Positions 20,176-29,500 of a stretch of DNA of 30,108 nt are shown in pieces; position 1 is the stretch's first letter, and every line of letters begins with the position of its first letter. The translations under genes and the position numbers were made by a program. Source of the stretch: a virus; the IMG/VR virus record IMGVR_UViG_3300029995_000032, positions 1 to 30,108 of that record; one strand, 5' to 3'. The notes under the pieces are model-generated. The model was not told the DNA's origin. It worked only from the letters and a program-made list of their open reading frames with translations, and did not search any database.

Positions 20176-20540
20176 AGATTGGTTGTCGGCACCCTGATGA
20201 ACTCGTACGTGGGGAACCTAGCAGGACGCTCAAATTTAGCCTGGGTGTCTGGTTCGGCAAGCCTCGCTACCTAACCTTCATTCTTTCGGGGAAACCAGGC
20301 TTAACCGGCTCACAAATCGCAGGATGGGGTGTTTATGAGCGGATCGAACCTTACGGGCAATATCGAGATGAATTAAGGCACGGCCAAATGATGGCGTTGC
20401 ACCTTAACTTGAATCGAGATAGTAAAGCAAAGCCTGAACCTTTTACAACAATTGATTGTATGAATTTTATAGAAAGAGAACCGGAAAAAGAATATACACA
20501 AGAAGAATTAGAAGCTTACGCTAACAAACTTTTTGGGTAA
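19798..20540 (+). CDS. Tail assembly chaperone G-T, -1 frameshift fusion
   Basis: A slip back by one base at AAAAAAC (20124-20130) continues translation without a stop to 20540, giving a fusion of about 247 aa. The T part reads LYRLCLEIGCRHPDELV, then LTGSQIAGWGVYERIEPYG and RDELRHGQMMAL, close to the lambda T-like pattern in which a Trp/Tyr-rich motif and EPFG recur. Its ending is acidic. The product is expected at a low ratio to G. No independent start for T is evident. Codon use between 20190 and 20330 is unusually GC-rich for this window. Confidence 0.88.
20124..20188 (+). other. Programmed -1 frameshift site with stimulatory stem
   Basis: The slippery heptamer A AAA AAC (20124-20130) is in the zero-frame phase. 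After a 5-nt spacer, CGACAACCA (20136-20144) pairs perfectly with TGGTTGTCG (20180-20188), a 9-bp stem with a 35-nt loop that may fold further by AAGC/GCTT. Heptamer, spacer and stem fit the standard arrangement for -1 frameshifting. Confidence 0.9.
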
Positions 20541-20587
20541 AGGAGAAGCCGTTAAATAGCATTCGCGAGGATATTATTTAGCGGCTT
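20540..20587 (+). promoter_or_regulatory. Ribosome site separated from its start by a 13-bp hairpin
   Basis: AAGCCGTTAAATA (20546-20558) pairs with TATTTAGCGGCTT (20575-20587) over 13 bp with one G-U. AAGGAG (20540-20545) touches the 5' base and ATG 20599 lies 11 bases past the 3' base. Folding would bring the two together, as known for T4 gene 38. TTTTGTGTATTTT after it means it could instead be a terminator. Confidence 0.6.
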
Positions 20588-20598
20588 TTGTGTATTTT

Positions 20599-21048
20599 AT
20601 GGCCGAAGATGGAGCAAGTATAACAATTAGCGGATTAAACGAATTAGGTCAAAGGCTTAAAATTTTTTCTGATGTAGTTGCAAATCAAATTGTTAAAGAA
20701 GCGGTTAGAACTAGTATCAAAATATTTAGAGACGAAGCAGCGTTACGAGCGCCTTTAGGAAGCGTTGAACATTACTTAGGCAAAGGCGAAAAGAAAGTTT
20801 TACTTAAGCCTGGAAACTTGAAAAAAAATATTAAAATTAAAGTTGTTAAAAATATGCCTAAAGGAACGTTTAGATTTGAAGTTTTTGTTAAGAACAAAGA
20901 AGCATGGTATGCAAAGTTTATAGAACGCGGAACTTCTAAAATGGCGGCACAGCCTTTTATGGCCCCTGCTTTTGAAAGCAAACGCCAAGAAGTCGTTGAC
21001 ACATTTAAAGAAACAGTTTTGCGAGCTATCCGCGAAGGTGGTATATAA
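20599..21048 (+). CDS. HK97 gp10-like head-tail / tail completion protein
   Basis: This 149-aa protein has SITISGLNELGQRL, RDEAALRAPLG, WYAKFIERGTSKMAAQPFM and a C-terminal helix, signatures of the HK97 gp10 family. That family helps join head and tail. ATG 20599 is preferred to GTG 20590, which falls 2 bases after the hairpin. The usual place of the gene is before the DUF3168-like gene; here it lies between the chaperones and the tape measure. The stop overlaps the next start as TAATG. Confidence 0.85.
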   Translation: MAEDGASITISGLNELGQRLKIFSDVVANQIVKEAVRTSIKIFRDEAALRAPLGSVEHYLGKGEKKVLLKPGNLKKNIKIKVVKNMPKGTFRFEVFVKNKEAWYAKFIERGTSKMAAQPFMAPAFESKRQEVVDTFKETVLRAIREGGI

Positions 21049-24000
21049 TGTCAGATGATCTTATAATCGGGTTTCAAGCCAATACTTCTAAGTTTCAAAT
21101 GGACGTTGAAAAAGCATTTAAAGTTGTTAGCGAATTTGCTAATAAAACTGGCGATGCTTCACGTTCTGTGGATCAAGCTTTTAAAAGATTGTCTCAAGCT
21201 GCTGCAAATGCTGGTGGAGAGATACAAAAATCTTTTAATTCTTTAAATATAAATTCTGATTTTACAATGAAGTTGCAGCAAGATCAATTGCAACGCGCTA
21301 GACAATTTTTTCAAGCTCAATTCGAAGCTATTGGTAACGATGCTAATTCAAGTGCTGCTGATGTTATGCGAGCTTTTAGAAGTTTAAATAATATAGAAGC
21401 TACTTTAAACGCAACTGCTTTAAAATCTGAATTTCAAACATTAGGTATTCAATCTGCTGCTTCTATTGAAGCTGCTAAAATTAAAATTGTAAACGCTTTC
21501 CAAGAAATTAAGACTTCGGGAACAGCTTCAGCAAGCGATATAGTTCGTGCTAATGAAGCTATGACTGCCAAGCTTTCTGAATTAGATAAACAGCTAGTTA
21601 CGAGTGCGCAAAGAACTGCCTCTGAAAGACGAGCCGCTTTTAACGAAGCCAACGGTTCGTCTATAATGTCTTCTTCGGGTGCAGCAAATACTTTAATTGG
21701 TCAACCTTTAGCGGGTACGCAGTTTTCTAGCAGCATTAAAGCACAAATGCAAGAAGCTGCTGCTTTTGCTCAAACTCGTTCAACTGAAATGGCTTCTTAC
21801 GCCGCTTCCGCAATGCAAGGTGAAGCTGCCGCTGCTCGTCTTGTGGGCCAAACTCAAGCTGGCGCTCAATTTGCCTCTCAACTTAAATCTCAGATGGAAG
21901 GTACTGCTACCAATACAGCGAAAGCCCACGAGGGTATGAGCGGCTTTAGTTTGGCTTCTGTTACGGCGATTGCTAAAATACAAATTTTATATTCTTTAAT
22001 TAATAACGTAATGGGAGCAATTGCTTCTGCCCCTGGAATTGCAGTAGAGGCAATTGCCAGTTTCCAATCTTCCGTTATTAAAAATGCGGCAATGGTTACT
22101 TCGATGCAAGGCAGTGTTAAAGATATAGGTTTGTCTTATAAAGAAAATAAGCAATACGCAGAAGGTGTTCAAAACGTTCTTATTAAAATGGATGCAGAAA
22201 CAGCAGCCGGAGCTAAACAACTTCAGTTGATGAACGATCAATTTGTTCAGCAAGGCATTTTAATTGACGTTAACAATAAAAAACAAATTGACGGTTTTAA
22301 AAATATTGCAAATGCTTTAGCTGCTATTACTTCGGGCGATCAAAACAAAGATATGCAGTTTTCACAAGAAATCCGAGCGTTAAGAGATATGAATGCTCGT
22401 CCTGGCGATAGACTTGTTCAGATATTAGAATCAATGGACCCTTTGATTAAAGCCCACATGGAAGAGTGGCGAAAAATAGCCAAGGAAACTGGAAATTACG
22501 GTTTAGTTCTTGAGAAAATAGGGCCGATGCTTCAAGGCTTTGCCGCTGCTCAAGGCGATATTAACAATTTGTGGGAAACAGTTAAAACCACAATGGTTAC
22601 TATTCGGGACCAAGTTTTAAGAGGTGGTCTGTCTGAAGGATTTGGCGAAATTGTTGCAGCAATGAAAGAAGTTTCTAAATACGCTACTGAAAATAAAGAA
22701 AAGATTCAGGCTTTTATAAAAGAAGGTTTCGCTGACGCTAAAGCGGTTGGTAAGTTTATTTGGGATTGGAGAGATGCTTTTATTGCTTTGGGAAAAGCTA
22801 GCATATTTTTGGCTGTTACTACTGGTATTTCAAGCGTTATTGAAAAAATAAAATTATTAGATGCTACTTTTAAAGCAGGAGCTTTATATAAATTAATGTC
22901 TAACCCAATTACAGCATTGGGAGTTGGCGCAATTTATGGGGGATATAAAGCGGTAAGCCAAGTTAATTCCGATAATCAATTAAACGATGAAGCAAAATTA
23001 ACAAAGCAAATAGCAAAACAAACTTCTGTTTTTGGCAGTGCGGAACCTTCTCAATTGAATGCCAAACATATGGGAGAATTTAAAAATGCCTTTCCTTTAG
23101 ACGGGCCTGAACTTTTGGCTTTGGCTTTAAATAAAGGTGCTGCAACTTTGTCACCGGATAAATTAAACGGCGGCACTGATATGTACAAGCTTAAAATGAA
23201 CATTGAAGAAATTAAAAAACTAAGGGAAGGAACTGCTGTAACTCCTTATCCAAAAGATGTTAAAACGGGAGGAAAGGCAGAACAACCTGATTACACTGAA
23301 TATAACGAAGCGGTTAAATCTTATAACGAATTAATATTATTAATGGATAAGTACGAAGTATCTACAATTAAATCTTCTAAGGCCCAAGGAGAATTGGCTA
23401 GCAAAATAGAAGCTGTAAACACAGAACTTTCTAACGATAAAACTAAACTTGCAAAAGCTAATTTGTTTGGTCAAGATACACAAGACATGCTTGATTATTT
23501 AGATGCTATAACCAAAGTTAAAATAGAAAACTTAACTTTAGCGGACACTAAAAAAGGCCAAGCTGAACTAGACAAAGCTGAAAATTCAGCAAGTTTATCC
23601 GAGTATAAAACAAATCTCGCCAATCAAGAATCTGCTTTAAAAGAACATTACGCGGCAGGTTTGCTTACTACAATTGCTTTTTATGAAAAAATGAAGCAAT
23701 TGATAAAAGATAATTCTTCTACTGAAATTGACAGTTTAAATAATTCTTTAAATAAAGCCACAATTAACGCGATTGACCCTAATTTAAGCCGTGGAGATGA
23801 ACTTAAAGCATGGGCGGAAGTTGTTAAAATTGAAGAACAACTTTCTAAGGTTCGTGATGATGCTAGTAAAAAATTAAATGACAATTCCAGACAGTCTATT
23901 ACAGCTTTGGAATCTGAAAAAAGAAATTTCCAAAGCATTCAAATTCAAATGCTTGATCTTGTGGGTAAGTATGAGTTGGCTGCGATTTCAAAAAAGAAGT

Positions 24001-24902
24001 TTGAAGAAACAGACCCTAACTTTTTAAAATTACCAGAAGATGTTAAAAAGTTAAAAAGTGAACTTTCCGAATATGAAATACAATTAGGAAAATTCAAAGA
24101 TGCTAAAGAGCAAGTAGGCATTTTTGCAAAACTTCAAAATTCAATAGGTGGAAACAATTACGGTTCTAACTTTGGGGCTATTGGCGAAGAACATAATTCT
24201 GAAATATCTAAACTGCAAGCTCAGTACGATCAAAAACTTCTATTAAAAGAAGATTTTAATAGAAAAATGCTAGATTCTGACACTTTGTATTCTACTCAAA
24301 AAGCAAGTCTTGAAATTCAAATGGTTTCTGATTCTTTAAGTGTTGCTAAAGAAGGTTTTGCTGGCAATAAAACAATGCAACTTGCTATTTTGGCAATGGA
24401 AACTGGAATTGCAATTTCTAGGATTATGATAAACGCAGAAGTGGCAAAAATGGCAGCTACTGCTTCTGCTGCAATGCTAGGCCCAATAGCAGGCCCGGTT
24501 GCTGCCGCTGCACAAATTAGTTTGATAACTGCAAGCGAAGTAATGTCAATAGGTATAGTCGGGGCTTCTGCTGCCATTAAAGGTATGTCTATTGCCGGAG
24601 GCAGAGCTAACGGAGGGGATGTTACAGCAGGGCAAACTTATATAATAAATGAAAATAGAAAAAGCGAAGGGCCGGAGTATTTTACACCTGGGGTTTCTGG
24701 CACAATTACCCCCGCTAGTAAAATGGGGGGATCGTCTTTTGAGCAGCATGTAACAATTGACGCCAGAGGCACCGATTCTTCAGTTTTGCTTCGCATTGAT
24801 TCTGCTATGAAGCAAGCTAAAGAACAAGCCAAGGCTGAAATATTAAATGATATGAACAGGGGCGGACAATTTGCCTTGGCTTCGGGAAGAATGCGCGGAT
24901 AA
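21048..24902 (+). CDS. Tape measure protein
   Basis: This 1284-aa protein is the longest gene fully inside the window and follows the tail chaperones, as expected. The N-terminal half is a long Ala/Ser/Gln-rich coiled coil. Hydrophobic stretches occur at about residues 297-340, 577-600 and 1130-1180, typical of tape measures that enter the host membrane. The end has RANGGDVTAGQTYIINE, a frequent tape-measure motif. At about 0.15 nm per residue the tail would be near 190 nm (inference). GAAGGTGG lies about 8 bases before ATG 21048. Confidence 0.95.
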   Translation: MSDDLIIGFQANTSKFQMDVEKAFKVVSEFANKTGDASRSVDQAFKRLSQAAANAGGEIQKSFNSLNINSDFTMKLQQDQLQRARQFFQAQFEAIGNDANSSAADVMRAFRSLNNIEATLNATALKSEFQTLGIQSAASIEAAKIKIVNAFQEIKTSGTASASDIVRANEAMTAKLSELDKQLVTSAQRTASERRAAFNEANGSSIMSSSGAANTLIGQPLAGTQFSSSIKAQMQEAAAFAQTRSTEMASYAASAMQGEAAAARLVGQTQAGAQFASQLKSQMEGTATNTAKAHEGMSGFSLASVTAIAKIQILYSLINNVMGAIASAPGIAVEAIASFQSSVIKNAAMVTSMQGSVKDIGLSYKENKQYAEGVQNVLIKMDAETAAGAKQLQLMNDQFVQQGILIDVNNKKQIDGFKNIANALAAITSGDQNKDMQFSQEIRALRDMNARPGDRLVQILESMDPLIKAHMEEWRKIAKETGNYGLVLEKIGPMLQGFAAAQGDINNLWETVKTTMVTIRDQVLRGGLSEGFGEIVAAMKEVSKYATENKEKIQAFIKEGFADAKAVGKFIWDWRDAFIALGKASIFLAVTTGISSVIEKIKLLDATFKAGALYKLMSNPITALGVGAIYGGYKAVSQVNSDNQLNDEAKLTKQIAKQTSVFGSAEPSQLNAKHMGEFKNAFPLDGPELLALALNKGAATLSPDKLNGGTDMYKLKMNIEEIKKLREGTAVTPYPKDVKTGGKAEQPDYTEYNEAVKSYNELILLMDKYEVSTIKSSKAQGELASKIEAVNTELSNDKTKLAKANLFGQDTQDMLDYLDAITKVKIENLTLADTKKGQAELDKAENSASLSEYKTNLANQESALKEHYAAGLLTTIAFYEKMKQLIKDNSSTEIDSLNNSLNKATINAIDPNLSRGDELKAWAEVVKIEEQLSKVRDDASKKLNDNSRQSITALESEKRNFQSIQIQMLDLVGKYELAAISKKKFEETDPNFLKLPEDVKKLKSELSEYEIQLGKFKDAKEQVGIFAKLQNSIGGNNYGSNFGAIGEEHNSEISKLQAQYDQKLLLKEDFNRKMLDSDTLYSTQKASLEIQMVSDSLSVAKEGFAGNKTMQLAILAMETGIAISRIMINAEVAKMAATASAAMLGPIAGPVAAAAQISLITASEVMSIGIVGASAAIKGMSIAGGRANGGDVTAGQTYIINENRKSEGPEYFTPGVSGTITPASKMGGSSFEQHVTIDARGTDSSVLLRIDSAMKQAKEQAKAEILNDMNRGGQFALASGRMRG

Positions 24903-24964
24903 ATCTTTACAAAATATAAAAATCGTGATATGCAAATATTGGAATTTCTAAATAAGGACACCTC

Positions 24965-25573
24965 ATGTCTATTTTAACTTTGCCCACATTAAGCAGAACT
25001 TGCGCAAGCTCTGCTATTTTTTCGCTGGTGCCAAATACTCTTGCCGCTGAATCCCCTTTAAATAAAACCATTCAGACTTCAGAACTGCCAGGTGCTCGTT
25101 GGAAAAGTTCGTTTTCTTACAATAATTTAACTGACGCGGACGCCCGAATTTTCAAGGCTTGGATTAATAAGCTGTCAGGTCGAGCTGGCCGTTTTTATTT
25201 ATATGATTTTTCGCATCAGACTCCTTCAGGAACGGCTAGCGGGTCGCCTCTTGTGAAAGGGGCTGGGCAACAAGGCCGAACGCTTCTAACTGACGGATGG
25301 GCCGCTTCTCAGCCAAAATTGCTAATGCCTGGAGATTATTTCGGTATAGGACAACAACTTTTTGTAATTACTGAACAAATTTCGTCAGATGGTAATGGTA
25401 ACGCAACTTTAATTTTTGAAGCACCTATACGTTCAACGTTCCCGGATAATTCAGCCATAACTATAAACAAACCAACTTGTGTAATGGCTTTGGCGACAGA
25501 TGAACAGGACAAATTTTTGTTTGAAGAACGCAACAAAACTTCAATATCTATTGATTGTTTGGAGATGTTTTAA
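24965..25573 (+). CDS. Tail tip protein (distal tail-like)
   Basis: This 202-aa protein follows the tape measure, with AAGGA about 8 bases before ATG 24965. It has ADARIFKAWINKLSGRAGRF and PGDYFGIGQQLFVITE, then a final domain with EAPIRSTFPDNSAI, a pattern of tail-tip proteins encoded before the J-like gene in lambda/Pseudomonas-type siphophages. It likely links the tube to the tip complex. The exact fold is not verified. Confidence 0.75.
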   Translation: MSILTLPTLSRTCASSAIFSLVPNTLAAESPLNKTIQTSELPGARWKSSFSYNNLTDADARIFKAWINKLSGRAGRFYLYDFSHQTPSGTASGSPLVKGAGQQGRTLLTDGWAASQPKLLMPGDYFGIGQQLFVITEQISSDGNGNATLIFEAPIRSTFPDNSAITINKPTCVMALATDEQDKFLFEERNKTSISIDCLEMF

Positions 25574-26124
25574 TGCGCTCAATGACCTCAGAGGCTAAAC
25601 GTAGTTTTAGTAATTTGCATTTTCCAGCTTTAGTTTTAGTTGAATTAGATTTTGCAGACGGGGTAGTTAGAGTTTGCAACGCTTCTTATACTTTTTCTTG
25701 GGACGGCAATGATTGGTTGGGCATGGGAACTTTAGGTTCAATAGAAGCCATTAGCGAAGGTTCTGCTTTGCAAATGTATAATTGTGCTTTAACTCTGTCT
25801 GGAATTCCTTCAGATTTAATAAGCGAAGCTTTAAGCCAAAATTACCAAGGTCGAAATGCTATAATAAGAATAGCTCCGCTAAACTCAGATTATACCTTTA
25901 TAGCCGATCCTGTAATAGTTTTTAAAGGTAGAATGGACACAATGGATATTGAAATTGGTTCTACTTCCAAATTAAGTCTTAGCGTTGAAAGCAGACTTGT
26001 TGATTGGGATAGACCTAGAATCAGAAGGTTTAATGACGACGACCAACGTTCAGAATTTCCAAACGATAGAGGCTTTAAGTATGTTGCGCAAGTAGTTCAA
26101 AAAGATTTGAAATGGGGTCGTTAA
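25573..26124 (+). CDS. Tail tip / minor tail protein (L-like, DUF2163-like)
   Basis: This 183-aa protein starts at ATG 25573 by TAATG overlap. ALVLVELDFADGVVRVCNASY, YTFSWDGNDWLGMGTLGSI and the Ile-rich ALTLSGIPSDLI are typical of hub-type minor tail proteins preceding the K-like peptidase. The end holds RRFNDDDQRSEFPND. It is coupled by TAATG to the next gene. Confidence 0.8.
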   Translation: MRSMTSEAKRSFSNLHFPALVLVELDFADGVVRVCNASYTFSWDGNDWLGMGTLGSIEAISEGSALQMYNCALTLSGIPSDLISEALSQNYQGRNAIIRIAPLNSDYTFIADPVIVFKGRMDTMDIEIGSTSKLSLSVESRLVDWDRPRIRRFNDDDQRSEFPNDRGFKYVAQVVQKDLKWGR

Positions 26125-26528
26125 TGCGATATGAAAATTGGGCGGAAAAACTTAATACCGTTTTAGTAACAAAACATTTTGAACCTTTCGTGTGGGGAAA
26201 GCATGACTGTTGTTTGTTTGCCGCTGATTGCATATTAGAAATGACTGGAATTGATTATGCTGTTGATTTTAGAGGTTGCTATAAAACTGTTTTAGAAGCC
26301 GCTCGAATTTTAAAAGAAAAAAACGGTGTTAGAGGTGTTGCAACTTTAGCATTAGGCAATGAAATTTCTTACAAACTAGCGCAACGGGGGGATATTGTTT
26401 TAATTGAAACTGAAGAACACGGAGAAACCTTAACTGTCTGCGTAGGCGTTGTTTGCGTTGCGCCTGGAATAGAAAGACTTGAATACGTTCCAATGGAAAA
26501 AGCCATTTGTGCTTGGAGGGTTATTTAA
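26124..26528 (+). CDS. Tail assembly NlpC/P60-like protein (K-like, DUF6950)
   Basis: This 134-aa protein begins MRYENWAEKL and has VWGKHDCCLFAADCILEMTG with Cys29/Cys30 as candidate active-site Cys, then RGCYKTVLEAARIL, QRGDIVLIE and a final ICAWRV. This is the DUF6950 pattern seen where lambda has gpK. It probably acts in tail tip assembly or cell-wall penetration. The second catalytic residue (usually His) is not clear. It starts by TAATG overlap and ends directly at the J-like gene. Confidence 0.82.
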   Translation: MRYENWAEKLNTVLVTKHFEPFVWGKHDCCLFAADCILEMTGIDYAVDFRGCYKTVLEAARILKEKNGVRGVATLALGNEISYKLAQRGDIVLIETEEHGETLTVCVGVVCVAPGIERLEYVPMEKAICAWRVI

Positions 26529-29500
26529 ATGCCGCCTCTTGTAGTAGCTTTAGCTGTTTATATTGGAACTATCGCCGCAACTATTGTAGTTTACGGCTCT
26601 ATTATTATAACTTTAGCTTCTATAGCTTATTCTGCTTATATGATGGCTACTATGGAAAAGCCTAGTAGTCAATCAGACGCCACAAACAGAACCCAAACAG
26701 TAAGGTCTACCGTTCAACCTCATAGAATAATTTACGGGGAAGTTATGACAGGAGGGGTTCTTGTTTATGCGCAATCTCATTCTATCGACCCTGAAACTAA
26801 TTTAAAAGTAGACGGAACTAATATTTATATTAGTTTAGTTGTTGTTTTTTGCGCTCACGAAGTTGAGCAAATTAAAGAAATTTGGTTAAACGATAAGCTT
26901 TCAACAGACGTTGCTTTTAAAAAACATGTTGATTTTCAAGCCGAACAAGGTTTCTCGACTAGAATACCAGACCCTACAGGAGATAGTGAAAACGGCATTT
27001 ATGTTTGGACTAAAACTAGAGATGAAATTTTAGAACACGATGGTTCTTGGGTTCATATAAATAAATATACAGGCACTTTAACTCAAGAGGCCGATCCTTT
27101 TTTAATGTCTCTTCCTCCTAATCCTTCTAGTATAATTTCTTCTTATCCGCAAAGCGGGTTAAATGATTTAGTTATTAAAAATAATGATGATGGTACTGGA
27201 ACTTTTACAGGAATAGGTGTTGCTGTTTTTACTATAAAACTTTCAGATTTGGCATCTAACGCAGGTGCTACTGCTGGTTTTCCTAATGACACTTTTACTT
27301 GGAAAGAACAAAAGTATGAAGGCGATGGGTCTACTTTAGATAACGCTGCTTCTGGAACTTTAAGTATAACTGGTGATTATCAATTATTAGCAGAAGGAAT
27401 TCAAATTAAATTTTCTGCTTTAACTGGCCATAGTATCGGTCAAACTTGGGAAATTAGAGTTTTTGACGGTTCTCCTTGGACTTCCGATTGCAAATTGACA
27501 AATAGAGCTTATGTAGTGGTCACAATGGAGAAAAACGATACAATTTTTCCAAACGGATTGCCCAACGTAAAAGCTTTAATTTTGGGTAATAACAAAATTT
27601 ATAATCCTCGCACAGAACTTACCAATTATAGTAATAATTGGGCTTTATGTGTAAATAACTATTTAACCTCTAAATTTGGTTTGAATGCTGTTTATGAAGA
27701 AGATATAAATGAAACGGTTTTAATAGCTGCTGCAAATATTTGCGATGAAGATGTTTTGTCAGCAAACGGCGCTACTCAAAAAAGATATCCTATTAATGGA
27801 TCGTTCACAGTAGATAAAACACCTACTGCAATAATGAATGAAATTTTTGCAACTGCTTATGGGGCTATTACTTGGACTCAAGGGCAATACAGAATATTGC
27901 CAGCCGCTTATTACGCCCCTGATTTAACTTTTTATGGAATGAATTCTTCAATTGTGGGTCTTACTGATTCGGATTTAAGAGGTTCTATTAAAGTAAGACC
28001 TTTGTCGAGCATGAAGGACAAATTTAATACTGTCAAAGGAACTTTCGTTTCTACTGAAACTTGGCAAACTATAGATTTTCCTAAAGTCACAAATGCTTTA
28101 TATTTAGAAGAAGACGGAGGGATTGAAATTGTAAAAGATATTCAACTCTCTTATGTTACCGATGCTGGTATGGCTCAACGCATTGCTAAAATAGTATTGG
28201 AAAAAAGCAGACAAAGCATTGCTGTTGATTTTCCTGCAAAATGGTCTGCTTTTCCTTTAGCGGTTGGTGATAATGTTCCAATTACTATAAACTACTTAGG
28301 ATGGGCCCAAAAAATATTTACAGTTAGAGATTGGAAAATGAACCCGGAGGGCGGCATTGATTTGCAACTTCAAGAAGATGCAATAGGTTGCTATGCTTGG
28401 AATAGTGGGGAAGAAACAACTGTAGATTTAGCTCCTAACACAATATTACCAGACGCTAGAATTGTCAGTAAACCAATACAATTAGCGAGCAACTATCGAA
28501 GATATGACACTAATTCAAATACAAACACAAGAATGGATTTGTATATAACTTGGTCTGCCGGAGATGGAAGAGCTGTTAAATATCAAGTCCAATATGAAGA
28601 ACCGTCTGCCGCTATTTGGTTAAGCATACCGGATACAAGTGACACGGTTGCAACTGTTAATAATTTGCTTGAAGGTACTTATAATATTAGAGTTCGGGCA
28701 ATTAGTGCATTAGGCGTAATGTCAGATTGGGTCACTACAAGTTGTTATGTTCCTCTGCCTGATTTTGTTATACCTGATATAACTGGTTTGGAAATATTTG
28801 GGCAAGGAAACATTACTGAATTTGTGGGCAAAGATATTAAATTGGATTGGCGTAAAGTATCTCCTAGAGTTAGCAGCACTGTTGACAGTACGGCTTCTGT
28901 CAATCAAAATAATTCTTGGTTTAGATATTATGAATTAAAAGTATTTACTGAAAATGATGTTTTGCTTAGAACTGAATATTTAGCTACTGAAAGCTATAAT
29001 TATGACTATGAAAAAAATTACGCCGACAATTCAGGATTGCCAAAAAGAAATGTTAAGTTTGAATTAAGAGCGGTTTCTACTTGGGGCGAAGTATCGGCAA
29101 ATCCTGCTAAGTTGGAAGTTAACAATCCCCCTGTTGCAAAACTTACAGGAATTGTTTTAACTGGCGGGGTAAACATTTTTTCAGTAGCTTTGCCCGTTCC
29201 GCTCGATTCTGATTTTGCCGGTTTCATCGTTTGCGCATCGCAGACGAGCGGATTTACGCCAGGAACGTCTAACCAGATCAACACAGGGGGTAGTGAGGCT
29301 CAGGTTACAAAGACAGCAGCTACGGTCGGTGTGTGGTATGTTCGGGCAGCGGCTTATGACTCGTTTGGTTCTGACGGGGCTATTTATTCTGATGAATACT
29401 CTGTAACGGTAAACAGCTTTAGTATTGATGCAGGTAATTTAGACGCTGCTCAAAGAGTAGATTTTTATATTAGAAACTCTAACTTTTATTTTGCAACCGC

